Below, one piece after another: positions 1-8,847 of a stretch of DNA of 64,000 nt. This DNA is from Streptomyces violaceoruber (GTDB lineage Bacteria; Actinomycetota; Actinomycetes; Streptomycetales; Streptomycetaceae), in contig NZ_CP137734.1 of assembly GCF_033406955.1 (NCBI RefSeq), forward strand, positions 7,874,001 through 7,938,000, written 5' to 3'. The first letter of the stretch is position 1, and each line of letters opens with the position of its first letter. Position numbers and translations under genes: made by a program. The notes beneath the pieces are model-generated. The model made no database searches, had not been told where the DNA came from, and was given only the letters and a program-made list of their open reading frames with translations.

Positions 1-609
1 CCGGTGCCGGGTGGCCGCGACCAGGTCGGCGTTGCGCTGATCGGGGCCGAGCGCCCACGCGGCAGCCTGTGCGGGGGACTTGCCGAAGCGCTCGTGCCGC
101 GCCACGAGCCGTCTGACCCGCTCCGGTTCCGCCGGCCCGCAGAACCACACCTCGTCGAGCCGGGCCCGCACCCGCGCCCAGGCTCCGGTCTCCAGCAGCA
201 GGTAGTTGCCCTCCGTCACGACCAGCCGGACGGAGGGCGGCACCGGTACGGCCCCGGCGATCGGCTGCTCCAGCTCCCGCTCGAAGCCCGGCGCGTACAC
301 CGTCTCGCCGTCCGGCTCCGCGCGCAGCCGGTCCAGCAGCGCCGCGTACCCGGCCGCGTCGAAGGTGTCCGGCGCCCCCTTGCGGTCCCGGCGGCCCAGC
401 CGGTCCAGTTCGGCGTCGGCGAGGTGGAACCCGTCCATCGGCACCTGCGCCACCCACGGCTCGCCGCCGCCGTTCAGCTCCCGCACCAGATGCCCGGCGA
501 GCGTCGACTTCCCGGCGCCGGGGCTGCCCGCGACACCCAGGACGGCGCGCCGCCCGTCCCGCGGCAGCCGGCGGGCACGGGCGAGCAGGTCGTCGAAAGT
601 CAGCGGCAC
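1..609 (-). CDS. Nucleoside/nucleotide kinase family protein (3' end outside window)
   Basis: P-loop kinase of the uridine kinase/phosphoribulokinase-like group, probably phosphorylating a small nucleoside, sugar or cofactor precursor in the cytosol. Only the first 203 codons lie in the window and the frame is still open at base 1. A Walker A motif reads GVAGSPGAGKST at about residues 23-34, followed by a VPMDGFHLAD stretch typical of this group. I chose the GTG at 607-609, which gives M-P-L-T-F-D-D-L; no earlier in-frame start is convincing. It is divergent from the HAD/GH65 pair, with about 53 bp between start codons, so the promoters must sit close together. The substrate cannot be told from sequence. 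Confidence 0.8.
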   Translation of the reverse strand, partial: MPLTFDDLLARARRLPRDGRRAVLGVAGSPGAGKSTLAGHLVRELNGGGEPWVAQVPMDGFHLADAELDRLGRRDRKGAPDTFDAAGYAALLDRLRAEPDGETVYAPGFERELEQPIAGAVPVPPSVRLVVTEGNYLLLETGAWARVRARLDEVWFCGPAEPERVRRLVARHERFGKSPAQAAAWALGPDQRNADLVAATRHR

Positions 610-662
610 ACCGCACAGTGTGTCACCTGATCGGACCCGTCCCGGCGGGGAACTGTGGGGGT

Positions 663-1403
663 ATGACGACGCAGCTCGGACTTCCCGACGACATCCAGGC
701 CTGCCTCTTCGACCTCGACGGGGTGGTCACCAGGACGGCGGTGGTGCACGCCGCCGCCTGGAAGGCGACCTTCGACACCTTCCTGCGCGAGCGGGACGGC
801 GCGGACTTCCGGCCGTTCACCGACTCCGACTACGACCAGTACGTCGACGGCCGCCCCCGCGCCGACGGCGTCCGCTCCTTCCTCGCCTCCCGCGGCGTCG
901 AACTGCCCGAGGGCACCCCCGACGATCCGCCGGACGCGCGGACCGTCAACGGCGTCGGCAACCGCAAGAACGAACTCCTCCTGGAGAAGATCCGCACCGA
1001 CGGCGTGGAACCCTACGAGGGCACGCTGCGCTACATCGACGCGGTCCGCGCCGCGGGCCTCGCCACCGCGATCGTCTCCTCCAGCGCCAACACCCGGGAC
1101 GTACTGCGCTCCATCGACGCCGAGCGGCTGTTCGACGTACGGATCGACGGCGTGGTGGCCAGGGAACGGAAACTGCCCGGCAAACCACACCCCGACACCT
1201 TCCTCGCAGCCGCCCGCGACCTCGGCGTCGAGGCCTCCCGCGCCGCCGTCTTCGAGGACGCGCTGGCCGGCATGGACGCGGGACGCTCCGGACACTTCGG
1301 CTACGTCGTCGGCGTCGACCGCGTCGGCCAGACCGACGCCCTCTACGCCCACGGCGCCGACCGCGTCGTCAAGGACCTCGCCGAGCTGGGAGACCACGCG
1401 TGA
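663..1403 (+). CDS. pgmB: HAD-superfamily hydrolase, beta-phosphoglucomutase type
   Basis: A 246-residue HAD subfamily IA protein expected to interconvert beta-glucose 1-phosphate and glucose 6-phosphate. Motif I is FDLDGV with Asp17 (nucleophile) and Asp19. Motif II is the VSSSAN segment near residue 138, a Lys lies in KLPGKPHPDTF, and the acidic motif is VFEDALAGMDA near residue 195. KPHPDTF is typical of the beta-PGM clade. The ATG at 663 follows a G-rich ribosome binding site. The stop overlaps the next start as GTGA, so translation is coupled to the GH65 phosphorylase that would make its substrate. Pathway inferred from this pairing; the exact disaccharide is unknown. Confidence 0.88.
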   Translation: MTTQLGLPDDIQACLFDLDGVVTRTAVVHAAAWKATFDTFLRERDGADFRPFTDSDYDQYVDGRPRADGVRSFLASRGVELPEGTPDDPPDARTVNGVGNRKNELLLEKIRTDGVEPYEGTLRYIDAVRAAGLATAIVSSSANTRDVLRSIDAERLFDVRIDGVVARERKLPGKPHPDTFLAAARDLGVEASRAAVFEDALAGMDAGRSGHFGYVVGVDRVGQTDALYAHGADRVVKDLAELGDHA

Positions 1404-3778
1404 TCACCAACCGGACGTACACCGTGGAGCCCTGGCGGGTGCGCGAGACCGCCCTCAACCTCGACCTCCTCGCGCAGAGCGAGTCCGTCTTCGCCCTGTC
1501 CAACGGGCACGTCGGCTGGCGCGGCAACCTCGACGAGGGCGAACCGCACGGCCTGCCCGGCAGCTACCTCAACGGCGTCTACGAACTCCACCCGCTGCCC
1601 TACGCCGAAGCGGGCTACGGCTACCCCGAGTCGGGCCAGACCGTCATCAACGTCACCAACGGCAAGCTGCTGCGGCTGCTGGTCGACGACGAGCCCTTCG
1701 ACCTGCGCTACGGACGGCTCGGCAGGCACGAACGCACCCTGGACCTCAGGCGCGGCGTGCTGGAGCGCACCTGCGAGTGGACCTCCCCGGCCGGCACGAC
1801 CGTCCGGGTGCGCTCCACCCGCCTGGTCTCCCTCACCCAGCGCGCCATCGCCGCGGTGGAGTACGAGGTCGAGCCCGTCGACACCCGCACCCGGGTCGTC
1901 ATCCAGTCCGAACTGGTCGCCAACGAGAGCCTGCCCTCCTCCGACGGCGACCCGAGGGCGGCCCAGGCGCTGCAGTCCCCGCTGGAACCGGAGGAGGACC
2001 TCGCCATGGGCTCCCGGCTCCGGCTGGTCCACCGCACCCGGCGCAGCGGCCTCAGGGTCGCCGTGGCCGCCGACCACGTCGTCGACGCCCCCGGGGAGAT
2101 CACCACCAGCAGCGAGAGCAACACGGACGTGTCCCGCCTGACCATCACCTCCGTGCTGGACCCGGGGCAGCGGCTGCGGGTGCAGAAGACCGTCGCCCAT
2201 GGCTGGTCGGGCGCCCGCTCCCGGCCCGCGATGAGCGACCAGGTCGAGGCGGCGCTGGCCGCCGCCGCACACGGCGGCTGGGACGGCCTGGTGGCCGAAC
2301 AGCGGGACTACCTCGACGACTTCTGGGCCCGCGCGGACGTCGAGGTGCACGGCGACGAGGAGATCCAGCAGGCCGTCCGCTTCGCCCTGTTCCACGTGCT
2401 GCAGGCCGGCGCCCGCGCCGAGCAGCGGGCGATTCCGGCCAAGGGACTGACCGGTTCCGGCTACGACGGCCATGCCTTCTGGGACACCGAGATGTTCGTG
2501 CTGCCGCTCCTCACCTACACCGCGCCCAAGGCGGTCGCCGAGGCGCTGCGCTGGCGGCAGGCCACCCTCCCCGCCGCCCGCGACCGCGCCACCCAGCTCG
2601 GGCTGCGCGGCGCCGCCTTCCCGTGGCGGACCATCGACGGCTCGGAGGGCTCCGCGTACTGGCCGGCCGGCACCGCGGCCTTCCACGTGGCCGCCGACAT
2701 CGCGCACGCCGCGGTGCGCTACACGGCGGCGACCGGCGACCTCGACTTCGAGCGCGAGACCGCCCTGGAACTCCTGGTGGAGACGGCCCGGCTGTGGCGC
2801 TCGCTGGGCCACCACGACCACCACGGCGTCTTCCACATCGACGGCATCACCGGGCCGGACGAGTACAGCGCCGTCGTCGACGACAACACGTACACCAACC
2901 TCATGGCGCGCGCCAACCTGCTCGCCGCCGCCGACGTGTGCGAACGCCACCCGGAGGAGGCGACCGGGCTCGGCGTCGACGAGGAGGAGAGCGCCGCCTG
3001 GCGGGACGCGGCCGAGGCCGTGCACATCCCCTACAACGAGGAGATCGGCGTGCACGAGCAGCACGCCGGCTTCACCCGCCACCAGCGCTGGGACTTCGCG
3101 AACACCGGCGCCGACCAGTACCCGCTGATGCTGCACTTCCCGTACTTCGACGTCTACCGCAAGCAGGTCGTCAAGCAGTCCGACCTGGTGCTCGCCATGT
3201 ACACCTGCGGCAGCTGGTTCGACGCCCACTGCGACGACGACCAGATGGCCGCGAACTTCGCCTACTACGAGCCGCTGACCGTGCGGGACTCCTCCCTGTC
3301 GGCCTGCTGCCAGGCGGTCGTCGCCGCGCAGACCGGCCACCTGCGCCTCGCCTACGACTACGCCACCGAGGCCGCCCTGATGGACCTCGCGGACCTGGAG
3401 CACAACACCCGCGACGGACTGCACATCGCCTCGCTGGCCGGTACCTGGATGGCGCTGGTCGCCGGATTCGGCGGCACCCGCCGGGACGGCGACAGCCTGC
3501 GCTTCACACCCCGGCTGCCCGAGAAGTTCAGCCGCCTCGCCTTCCGGCTCCAGTTCCGCGGCCGGTGCCTCCAGGTGGAGATCGGGCCCGACCGGGCCTC
3601 GTACTCGCTGCTGGGCGGACCGCCCCTGACGATCCACCACCACGGGTCCGAGGTCCGCGTGGACGGGGCCGAGCCCGTCACCCTCGGCATCTCCGCGCCC
3701 AAGTGGCGGCCCACGCCCGAACAGCCCCCGCACCGCCGTCCGGGCGTCACCGAGCGGCCGGTCCCGAGCGACGGATGA
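1400..3778 (+). CDS. Glycoside hydrolase family 65 disaccharide phosphorylase
   Basis: A 792-residue cytosolic GH65 enzyme (maltose, trehalose, kojibiose or nigerose phosphorylase group) that splits an alpha-glucosyl disaccharide with phosphate to give beta-glucose 1-phosphate and glucose. The N-terminal beta-sandwich begins with NRTYTVEPW, and the (alpha/alpha)6 barrel carries the general acid Glu488 in the conserved GPDEY. KQSDLVLAMY near residue 590 matches the phosphate-binding part of phosphorylases rather than hydrolases. The GTG start at 1400 overlaps the upstream stop. Together with the HAD phosphomutase it forms a two-step route into glycolysis. Substrate specificity within GH65 is not resolved. 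Confidence 0.9.
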   Translation: MITNRTYTVEPWRVRETALNLDLLAQSESVFALSNGHVGWRGNLDEGEPHGLPGSYLNGVYELHPLPYAEAGYGYPESGQTVINVTNGKLLRLLVDDEPFDLRYGRLGRHERTLDLRRGVLERTCEWTSPAGTTVRVRSTRLVSLTQRAIAAVEYEVEPVDTRTRVVIQSELVANESLPSSDGDPRAAQALQSPLEPEEDLAMGSRLRLVHRTRRSGLRVAVAADHVVDAPGEITTSSESNTDVSRLTITSVLDPGQRLRVQKTVAHGWSGARSRPAMSDQVEAALAAAAHGGWDGLVAEQRDYLDDFWARADVEVHGDEEIQQAVRFALFHVLQAGARAEQRAIPAKGLTGSGYDGHAFWDTEMFVLPLLTYTAPKAVAEALRWRQATLPAARDRATQLGLRGAAFPWRTIDGSEGSAYWPAGTAAFHVAADIAHAAVRYTAATGDLDFERETALELLVETARLWRSLGHHDHHGVFHIDGITGPDEYSAVVDDNTYTNLMARANLLAAADVCERHPEEATGLGVDEEESAAWRDAAEAVHIPYNEEIGVHEQHAGFTRHQRWDFANTGADQYPLMLHFPYFDVYRKQVVKQSDLVLAMYTCGSWFDAHCDDDQMAANFAYYEPLTVRDSSLSACCQAVVAAQTGHLRLAYDYATEAALMDLADLEHNTRDGLHIASLAGTWMALVAGFGGTRRDGDSLRFTPRLPEKFSRLAFRLQFRGRCLQVEIGPDRASYSLLGGPPLTIHHHGSEVRVDGAEPVTLGISAPKWRPTPEQPPHRRPGVTERPVPSDG

Positions 3779-3942
3779 GCCCGGGCGACTGGCCGAGTTC
3801 CGCCCTGCGTACCGGTGGCCCGCGGGTTAGTTTGACCATGTTTTCCGGGTTTCCGTGCTCCCGCGGTCTCCGGGCTCCAGCCACTGACGGCAGGAGGTGA
3901 GCGACGAGCGACCCCGCGACGAGCGGGGGTGAGGGGTGCACC

Positions 3943-5436
3943 ATGGCCGACGGCGCGAACGCAACCCTCGCCGGCAGACGCGTACGCGGGGGCGAGGAGG
4001 CGGGGGCTTCCGACGCCCCCCGACGGCTGCGCGGCGCCGCCCCGGCCGCGGCGGTGGCCGCCGTCTTCACCCTCGCCCAACTGGTCTTCGTCCACCCGGC
4101 CATGGGCCTGGGCTGGGACGAGATCGTCTACGTCAGCCAGGTCACCACCCACCACCCCGCGGCCTTCTTCAGCGCCCCCCGCGCCCGCGGCGTCTCCCTG
4201 CTGGTGGCTCCCCTCGCCTCCTGGTCGGCGTCCACCGAACTGCTGCGCGTCTACCTCGCCCTCCTCTCGGGACTGGGCCTGTACCTCGGCCTGCGCGCCT
4301 GGAAGGGCCTCTTTCCCTCCCGGGTCCTCGCCACGGCCGGCGCATTTTTCGCCACTCTGTGGGTGACCCTCTTCTACGGTCCGCAGGCCATGCCCAATTA
4401 CTGGGTCGCGATCGGCGCCCTGATCACGGTGGGCTGCGCCCTGCGCGCCCTGCGAGCCGGGCGGGGACGCTCCGGCCGGGCCGCGCTGTGCGGGGTGGCG
4501 GCCGGGGCGTTGCTGATGGCGCTGATGCGGCCCACCGACGCGGTCTGGGTGACCCTGCCCCTGCTCGCCCTCGTCCTCGTGCGCCGCCACTGGCCGCTGC
4601 TGCTAGCCCTGGCGGGCGGCCTGGCGGCCGGGGGAGTGGAGTGGGTGATCGAGGCCCACGCCTGGTACGGCGGCCTCGGGGAGCGGCTGGCCCGGGCCTC
4701 CGAGATCCAGGGCGGCCTCGGCTGGAACATCGCCGTGGACGACCAGATGCGCAGCCTGGGCGGCCGGGGCCTGTGCCGGCCGTGCACCGGAGCGATGCCG
4801 CACCCGGTCGTCACCGCGTGGTGGCTGCTGCTCCCGGTCGTCGCCGTCCTCGGCGTGGCCGTCGCGGTCCGGGCCCGCCGCGCCACCGCGACGCTGGTCC
4901 CCTTCGCCTGCGCCGTGACGGCCGCGGTGCCGTACCTGTTCCTGATCGGTTACGCGGCGCCCCGCTTCCTGCAACCCGCCTACGCCCTGCTCGCCGTACC
5001 GGTCGCCGACGCGCTGTGGCACCTGGCCGGGGCCGGGCGCGACCGGTGGCGCCCGGTGGCCGCGACGCTGGTCGCGCTCGCGGTGGCCGGTCACCTGGCG
5101 GTCCAGTTCTCGGTGCTCGTGGGCACCGTGGACCGCAACGTCGAGAGCCGCGAGGACTGGGCCCGCGTCGCCGGTGAACTGCACCGGCTCGGGGTCCGGC
5201 CACCCTGCCTGCTCACCGGGCACGAGTCCATCCCGGTCGGCTACTACACGGGCTGCTCCTCCGGCTCCGTCAGCGGCAACAACGAGAACACCACCGCCGC
5301 CGAGATCGTCGACACCGCCCGGCGGATCCCGGTCGCCGCGATCACCGGACCCGGCGGCACCCCGCCCGGATACGCCCGCGACTGGACCCCGCACCGCATC
5401 ACCGACCTGGAGATCCGCGTCGCACCCCCGGGTTAG
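3943..5436 (+). CDS. Polytopic membrane protein, GT-C glycosyltransferase-like
   Basis: A 497-residue integral membrane protein with about ten hydrophobic segments and a short polar C-terminal domain. Right after the first membrane segment comes GWDEIVY (Asp59, Glu60), the acidic first-loop motif typical of GT-C-fold glycosyltransferases (GT39/PMT-like) that use polyprenyl-phosphate sugars. Family-level reading only; acceptor and donor are unknown. The ATG at 3943 follows a GAGGGG ribosome binding site. It is preceded by about 160 bp without a gene, so it probably has its own promoter, and no cell-envelope genes adjoin it. It could instead be an unassigned membrane protein with a similar first loop. 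Confidence 0.72.
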   Translation: MADGANATLAGRRVRGGEEAGASDAPRRLRGAAPAAAVAAVFTLAQLVFVHPAMGLGWDEIVYVSQVTTHHPAAFFSAPRARGVSLLVAPLASWSASTELLRVYLALLSGLGLYLGLRAWKGLFPSRVLATAGAFFATLWVTLFYGPQAMPNYWVAIGALITVGCALRALRAGRGRSGRAALCGVAAGALLMALMRPTDAVWVTLPLLALVLVRRHWPLLLALAGGLAAGGVEWVIEAHAWYGGLGERLARASEIQGGLGWNIAVDDQMRSLGGRGLCRPCTGAMPHPVVTAWWLLLPVVAVLGVAVAVRARRATATLVPFACAVTAAVPYLFLIGYAAPRFLQPAYALLAVPVADALWHLAGAGRDRWRPVAATLVALAVAGHLAVQFSVLVGTVDRNVESREDWARVAGELHRLGVRPPCLLTGHESIPVGYYTGCSSGSVSGNNENTTAAEIVDTARRIPVAAITGPGGTPPGYARDWTPHRITDLEIRVAPPG

Positions 5437-5508
5437 GGATCGCGTATCGGGAAACGCGAACCGGACAGTGAGAGCACGAGCCGACGCGAGCGCGAGAGGA
5501 AGGCAGCG

Positions 5509-5985
5509 ATGGGCACGGACCCCATGGCCGACGACGCCTACCAGCCCACCGGTGGCAACGAGGAGCAGGAGGACGCCGCGCCCCTCGACCTCCAGGACGC
5601 CCTCGACGAGCGGACCTACGACGACACGCTCGACGAGGGCTACTCCCCGCCGGAGAAGCCCCTGGGCGTGACCAAGCACGGCACCACGGCCGCCGAGCAG
5701 CACGAGGGCGAGACCCTCGACGAACGGCTGGCCGAAGAGGTGCCCGACGTGTCCGCGCCCGACGGCGACGGCGTGGGCGACGAGCCCGACGGGGAGGGCG
5801 AACCGGTCGATCCGGAGGCGGGCACCGACCGCTCGGGCCGGCTCGTCGCCCCCGACGAGGGCGTACGCGCCGACACCACCAAGGAGACCGTGGCCGAGGA
5901 CGTCGGCATCGACGGCGGAGCCGCGGGCGCCGAGGAGGCCGCCGTGCACGTGGTGGAGGACGAGACGGAGCTGCCGGACTCCTAG
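5509..5985 (+). CDS. DUF5709 family acidic protein
   Basis: A 158-residue, very acidic soluble protein without membrane segments. The conserved block is DLQDALDERTYDDTLDEGYSPPEKP near the N terminus (given here as positions 24-49), followed by GVTKHGTTAAEQHEGETLDERLAEE; this is the DUF5709 signature common in streptomycetes. Function unknown. The ATG at 5509 has a GAGAGGAAGG ribosome binding site; the second Met (5524) has none. A 15-bp degenerate tandem repeat starts at its stop codon, and a strong hairpin lies beyond it, facing a convergent gene. Confidence 0.8.
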   Translation: MGTDPMADDAYQPTGGNEEQEDAAPLDLQDALDERTYDDTLDEGYSPPEKPLGVTKHGTTAAEQHEGETLDERLAEEVPDVSAPDGDGVGDEPDGEGEPVDPEAGTDRSGRLVAPDEGVRADTTKETVAEDVGIDGGAAGAEEAAVHVVEDETELPDS

Positions 5986-6042
5986 GAAAGGGCCGGACAG
6001 GAAAGGCCTGGTCAGGATAGGCCTGGACAGAAAGGGCGGGAC
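5984..6042. repeat. Four degenerate 15-bp tandem repeats
   Basis: Units of the type AGGAAAGGCCTGGAC start at 5984, 5999, 6014 and 6029; the last is 14 bp. They begin inside the TAG stop codon of the DUF5709 gene and end just before the terminator hairpin. Confidence 0.75.
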
Positions 6043-6049
6043 GCGAGTG

Positions 6050-6091
6050 GGAGCCCCCGGCCGGACGATTCCCCGTCCGGCCGGGGGCTCC
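6050..6091. terminator. Bidirectional terminator hairpin
   Basis: A perfect 17-bp inverted repeat (6050-6066 and 6075-6091, loop 8 nt) between the convergent DUF5709 and 73-residue genes. There is no U-tract, as is usual in Streptomyces. Confidence 0.85.
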
Positions 6092-6097
6092 GCGCGG

Positions 6098-6319
6098 TCA
6101 CGGCAGCAGTTTGTCGAGGGCCGCGGGGCCCTCGTCGGCCAGCTTGCGCCTGGCCCACTCCAGGTTCTGCGGGGTGACGTCCCGGCCGGCCGCCAGGACC
6201 AGGTCCTCCGGGGACACGTCGGTGCCGGTGCGGGTGTGGAGCAGGTCGTCCGGAGTGGCGCGGTCGTCGCCCGCGCGGGCTTCGGAGGGCCGGGAGGCGT
6301 CGGGCTGTGACGTCGACAT
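6098..6319 (-). CDS. Conserved small protein of unknown function
   Basis: A 73-residue hydrophilic protein. The N-terminal 30 residues are Ser/Asp/Arg-rich and the rest is a compact part with two similar clauses, TDVSPEDLVLAAGRDVTPQNLEWARRKL, then a KLLP C terminus. The two SPEDL/TPQNL segments look like N-caps of paired helices. Codon use is strongly G/C at third positions, supporting a real gene. I do not recognise a function. It lies 76 bp upstream of the phosphatase gene in the same orientation order and shares the 6050-6091 terminator with the convergent gene. Confidence 0.65.
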   Translation of the reverse strand: MSTSQPDASRPSEARAGDDRATPDDLLHTRTGTDVSPEDLVLAAGRDVTPQNLEWARRKLADEGPAALDKLLP

Positions 6320-6395
6320 GATCAGTGCTCCTCGAGTCCGGATCGCTGCTTCGGTGCCGTGCTGTTGTCGGTCCCGAATATCCCGATATCACCAT

Positions 6396-7523
6396 TCAAT
6401 GCGGAACCGGACCGCGCATCCGGAGCGCCGGGGGCGAAGGGGTGAGCACCAGCATCGTCACGTCGTCCTGCACGTCCGGGCAGAAGCGTGCCAGGTCCGC
6501 CCAGACCAGGTCGGGGAGGGCGGCGGAATCCTCTCCCGCGAGGCCGCTCAGCCGCCGTGCCAGCGGGTAGTAGGCGCCGCTGCCGTCCCTCGCCTCGACC
6601 ACCCCGTCGGAGGCGAGGAAGAGCCGGTCGCCGGGGCGCAGCGACACCGTGCACGCCTCGATCGCCCCGGCGTCCGCGAGCCCCAGCCCGAGCGGCGTCC
6701 ACGGCGAGACCTCCAGCTCCGCGGCGTCCGCACCCCGCAGCAGCAGGGGCGGCGGGTTGCCGCACACGACGACCCGCACCTCGAGCGCGTCGGCGGAGAA
6801 CTCCAGCAGCGCGGCCGTCGCGAACAGCTCGGCGTGCCGTGCGTCCGCCGAGTCCACCAGCAGCCTGCGGTCCAGCCGCCCGGCCACCGCCGCCAGGTCC
6901 GCCTGGTCGAGCACCGCCTCCCGGAACGCCCCCAGCAGCGAGGCGACTGTCGACACCGCCGACAGGCCGTGGCCCTGCACGTCGCCCATCACCGCCCGTA
7001 CCCCGAAGGGGCCGTCCCGCACGTCGAAGAAGTCGCCCCCGACCAGCGTGCCGCGCTGTGCCGCCCGGTACAGCCCCGCACAGCGCACCGCCCCCACCCG
7101 CTCGGGCAGCGGCGGCACGACGGCGTGCTGAGCGGCCTCGGCGACCGTGCGCTCCAGGCCCAGCTGGGCGTCGCGGCGACTGCGCACGAAGGACACGAAG
7201 ACGCTGAGCACGGCGACGAAGACGATGGTCAGCAGGTCGGCGTCGCCCGGCCGGTCGAGCTGGAGGGCCGGGATGTGCAGCAGCACGATCACCACACCGC
7301 CCAGGACGGCGGTGGCCAGCGGGCCGTAGGACAGTACGGCGAGCGGCGGGATGGCGCCCAGCAGGAACCCGATCTCCAGCGGCTCGTCGCTGAGCAGCGT
7401 CGCCGCGCAGATCGCCGCGACGAGGGCCGGCGGCAGCACCCGTACCCAGCGGGGCGGCGGCGCCCCGCTCAGCCAGCTCCGCCGGTCCTCGCCCCGGCGC
7501 GGCGGGGCGGACACCTTTCGCAC
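6396..7523 (-). CDS. Membrane-bound PP2C/SpoIIE-family protein phosphatase
   Basis: A 375-residue protein with about four N-terminal membrane segments (residues 28-110) and a cytoplasmic SpoIIE-type PP2C domain (about 135-365). Metal-binding motifs are visible: GGDFFDV, MGDVQGHG and, at the end, DDVTMLVL. Such enzymes usually dephosphorylate STAS-domain anti-anti-sigma factors in partner-switching pathways. The start is GTG at 7523 behind a G-rich ribosome binding site. No sigma, anti-sigma or STAS gene is adjacent, so its partner is elsewhere. Confidence 0.87.
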   Translation of the reverse strand: MRKVSAPPRRGEDRRSWLSGAPPPRWVRVLPPALVAAICAATLLSDEPLEIGFLLGAIPPLAVLSYGPLATAVLGGVVIVLLHIPALQLDRPGDADLLTIVFVAVLSVFVSFVRSRRDAQLGLERTVAEAAQHAVVPPLPERVGAVRCAGLYRAAQRGTLVGGDFFDVRDGPFGVRAVMGDVQGHGLSAVSTVASLLGAFREAVLDQADLAAVAGRLDRRLLVDSADARHAELFATAALLEFSADALEVRVVVCGNPPPLLLRGADAAELEVSPWTPLGLGLADAGAIEACTVSLRPGDRLFLASDGVVEARDGSGAYYPLARRLSGLAGEDSAALPDLVWADLARFCPDVQDDVTMLVLTPSPPALRMRGPVPH

Positions 7524-7594
7524 ACCCCCACGCTCCTACGCCGCCGCGCCGTCCGCACGCGGAGCGGCGGGGGCGGACGGTCCCCGCACGGGTC

Positions 7595-8797
7595 CTAGAA
7601 GGCGCCGAGCGTCAGCCGGATGCCGGTGGGGGCGGTGTCCTGGATGTAGGAGGCGAAGTCGGCCACGTCGTCGAAGGCGAAGCCGTACGCCCGGCCGTCC
7701 TCGGTGGCCGCGTGCACCGCCTTCGCGTAGTGGTTGGTCAGCGCGGTCCCGTAGAACGTCGCGGGATCGGTCGTGGGCTGTTCGGCGGAGGAGACCAGCG
7801 TGGAGCGGTTGAAACCGGCGCCGAGGACCGCGGCCACGGGACCGGTCGTACCGTCGTTGGGGGCGGCGAGGTTGCCGTCGCAGAAGAGCACGTCCCGGGT
7901 GGACGGCTTGGCGAAGGACACCTGGGCGGGCCCGTCGAAGGTCAGCCGGTCCCCGCGCACCCGGCCGGTGAAGGTCCCGGCGTTGGTGGTGATCCTCAGG
8001 TCCTTGCCGGTGTAGGTGCTCCACACCTCGTCGATGTACGGGGCGAGGTAGTCCTTGGGGAACAGACCGGCGTCCAGCCCGTGGCCGGGGGCGATCACCC
8101 GGGTGTCGTCCACGACCAGCGGCGCGAACTCCTCCACCTTCCGCACCGCCTCGAACACGGCCGCCCGGCCACCCGGACGCACGGTGCCGGTGGTCCGGTC
8201 GTCGGCACCGGTCAGCCGGATGGCGAGCGGCACGCTGAACATGTCGACCATGGTGGTGTTGCAGAACATTCCGGCGGCGTTGTACGTGAACTCCGCGCAG
8301 TCGTGCAGCACCGCGTAGTTGGGGTCGGACTCGACCCAGCCCGCCGGGTACTGCAGCGCGGCGTTCCCCGCGCCGTCCGCGACGACCTTGAACTTCAGCT
8401 TCTCGCCCAGGGACACGTAGATCCGGCCGGAGAGGTGGGGCAGGCTGAGCTTGGTCTCGCCGCTGCCCGACAGGCCGATCGCGTAGTCGGTGTAGCCGTC
8501 GGCGCCGTTGTCGGAGAGGGCCACGGGGGCGACCGTGCCGTCGGGGGTGACCCGTACCTGGCGGCCGTCCACGTTGCCGACGATGTAGACGTGCACGTCG
8601 GCGTTGCCGAAGGAGCCGGTGTCGTTGACGATCGTCAGCGGCAGGGCGCCGGCGGCCGCGGGGGCCGGGCCGTCCGGGCCGATGCCCGCGAGGGCGTGCG
8701 GGGCGACGGCGGCGGCGACCGGTGCGGCCACGACCGCCCCGCCGAGGGCGACGAGCAGCTTGCGGCGGGCGAGCGGACGCTGGTGACGAGGAGTCAT
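7595..8797 (-). CDS. Secreted GH64 endo-beta-1,3-glucanase (laminaripentaose-producing type)
   Basis: A 400-residue enzyme that releases oligosaccharides, typically pentaose, from beta-1,3-glucan outside the cell. A twin-arginine signal is visible (ARRKLLVALGG, residues 10-20, then an Ala-rich core and a cleavage site near 37). The catalytic pair fits Glu169 in CAEFTYN and Asp185 in MVDMFSV; their 16-residue spacing equals that of the Glu/Asp pair I recall for S. matensis LPHase. I placed the start at the ATG at 8797 rather than 8908, because the shorter form begins with the Tat signal. A LacI-type palindrome at 8834-8847 lies 37 bp upstream, so control by a sugar-responsive repressor is likely. 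There is no carbohydrate-binding module. Confidence 0.88.
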   Translation of the reverse strand: MTPRHQRPLARRKLLVALGGAVVAAPVAAAVAPHALAGIGPDGPAPAAAGALPLTIVNDTGSFGNADVHVYIVGNVDGRQVRVTPDGTVAPVALSDNGADGYTDYAIGLSGSGETKLSLPHLSGRIYVSLGEKLKFKVVADGAGNAALQYPAGWVESDPNYAVLHDCAEFTYNAAGMFCNTTMVDMFSVPLAIRLTGADDRTTGTVRPGGRAAVFEAVRKVEEFAPLVVDDTRVIAPGHGLDAGLFPKDYLAPYIDEVWSTYTGKDLRITTNAGTFTGRVRGDRLTFDGPAQVSFAKPSTRDVLFCDGNLAAPNDGTTGPVAAVLGAGFNRSTLVSSAEQPTTDPATFYGTALTNHYAKAVHAATEDGRAYGFAFDDVADFASYIQDTAPTGIRLTLGAF

Positions 8798-8833
8798 GTG
8801 GGGGGTCTCCAGTGATCGGGGCCTGACAGAGCC

Positions 8834-8847
8834 TGAGAGCGCTCTCA
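8834..8847. promoter_or_regulatory. LacI-family operator palindrome upstream of GH64 gene
   Basis: The perfect 14-bp palindrome TGAGAGCGCTCTCA has the GCGC core of LacI-family operators and is close to the CebR box TGGGAGCGCTCCCA. It sits between the GH64 start and its divergent neighbour. Confidence 0.75.

Noticed and set aside
206..1399. Upstream extension of the GH65 frame to base 206
   Set aside because: It runs through the HAD gene and the kinase antisense; the family starts at NRTYTVEPW just after GTG 1400.
1343..3733. Long open frame antisense to the GH65 gene
   Set aside because: Its composition is the mirror of a high-GC3 gene, it has no family motifs, and the sense strand has a complete GH65 protein.
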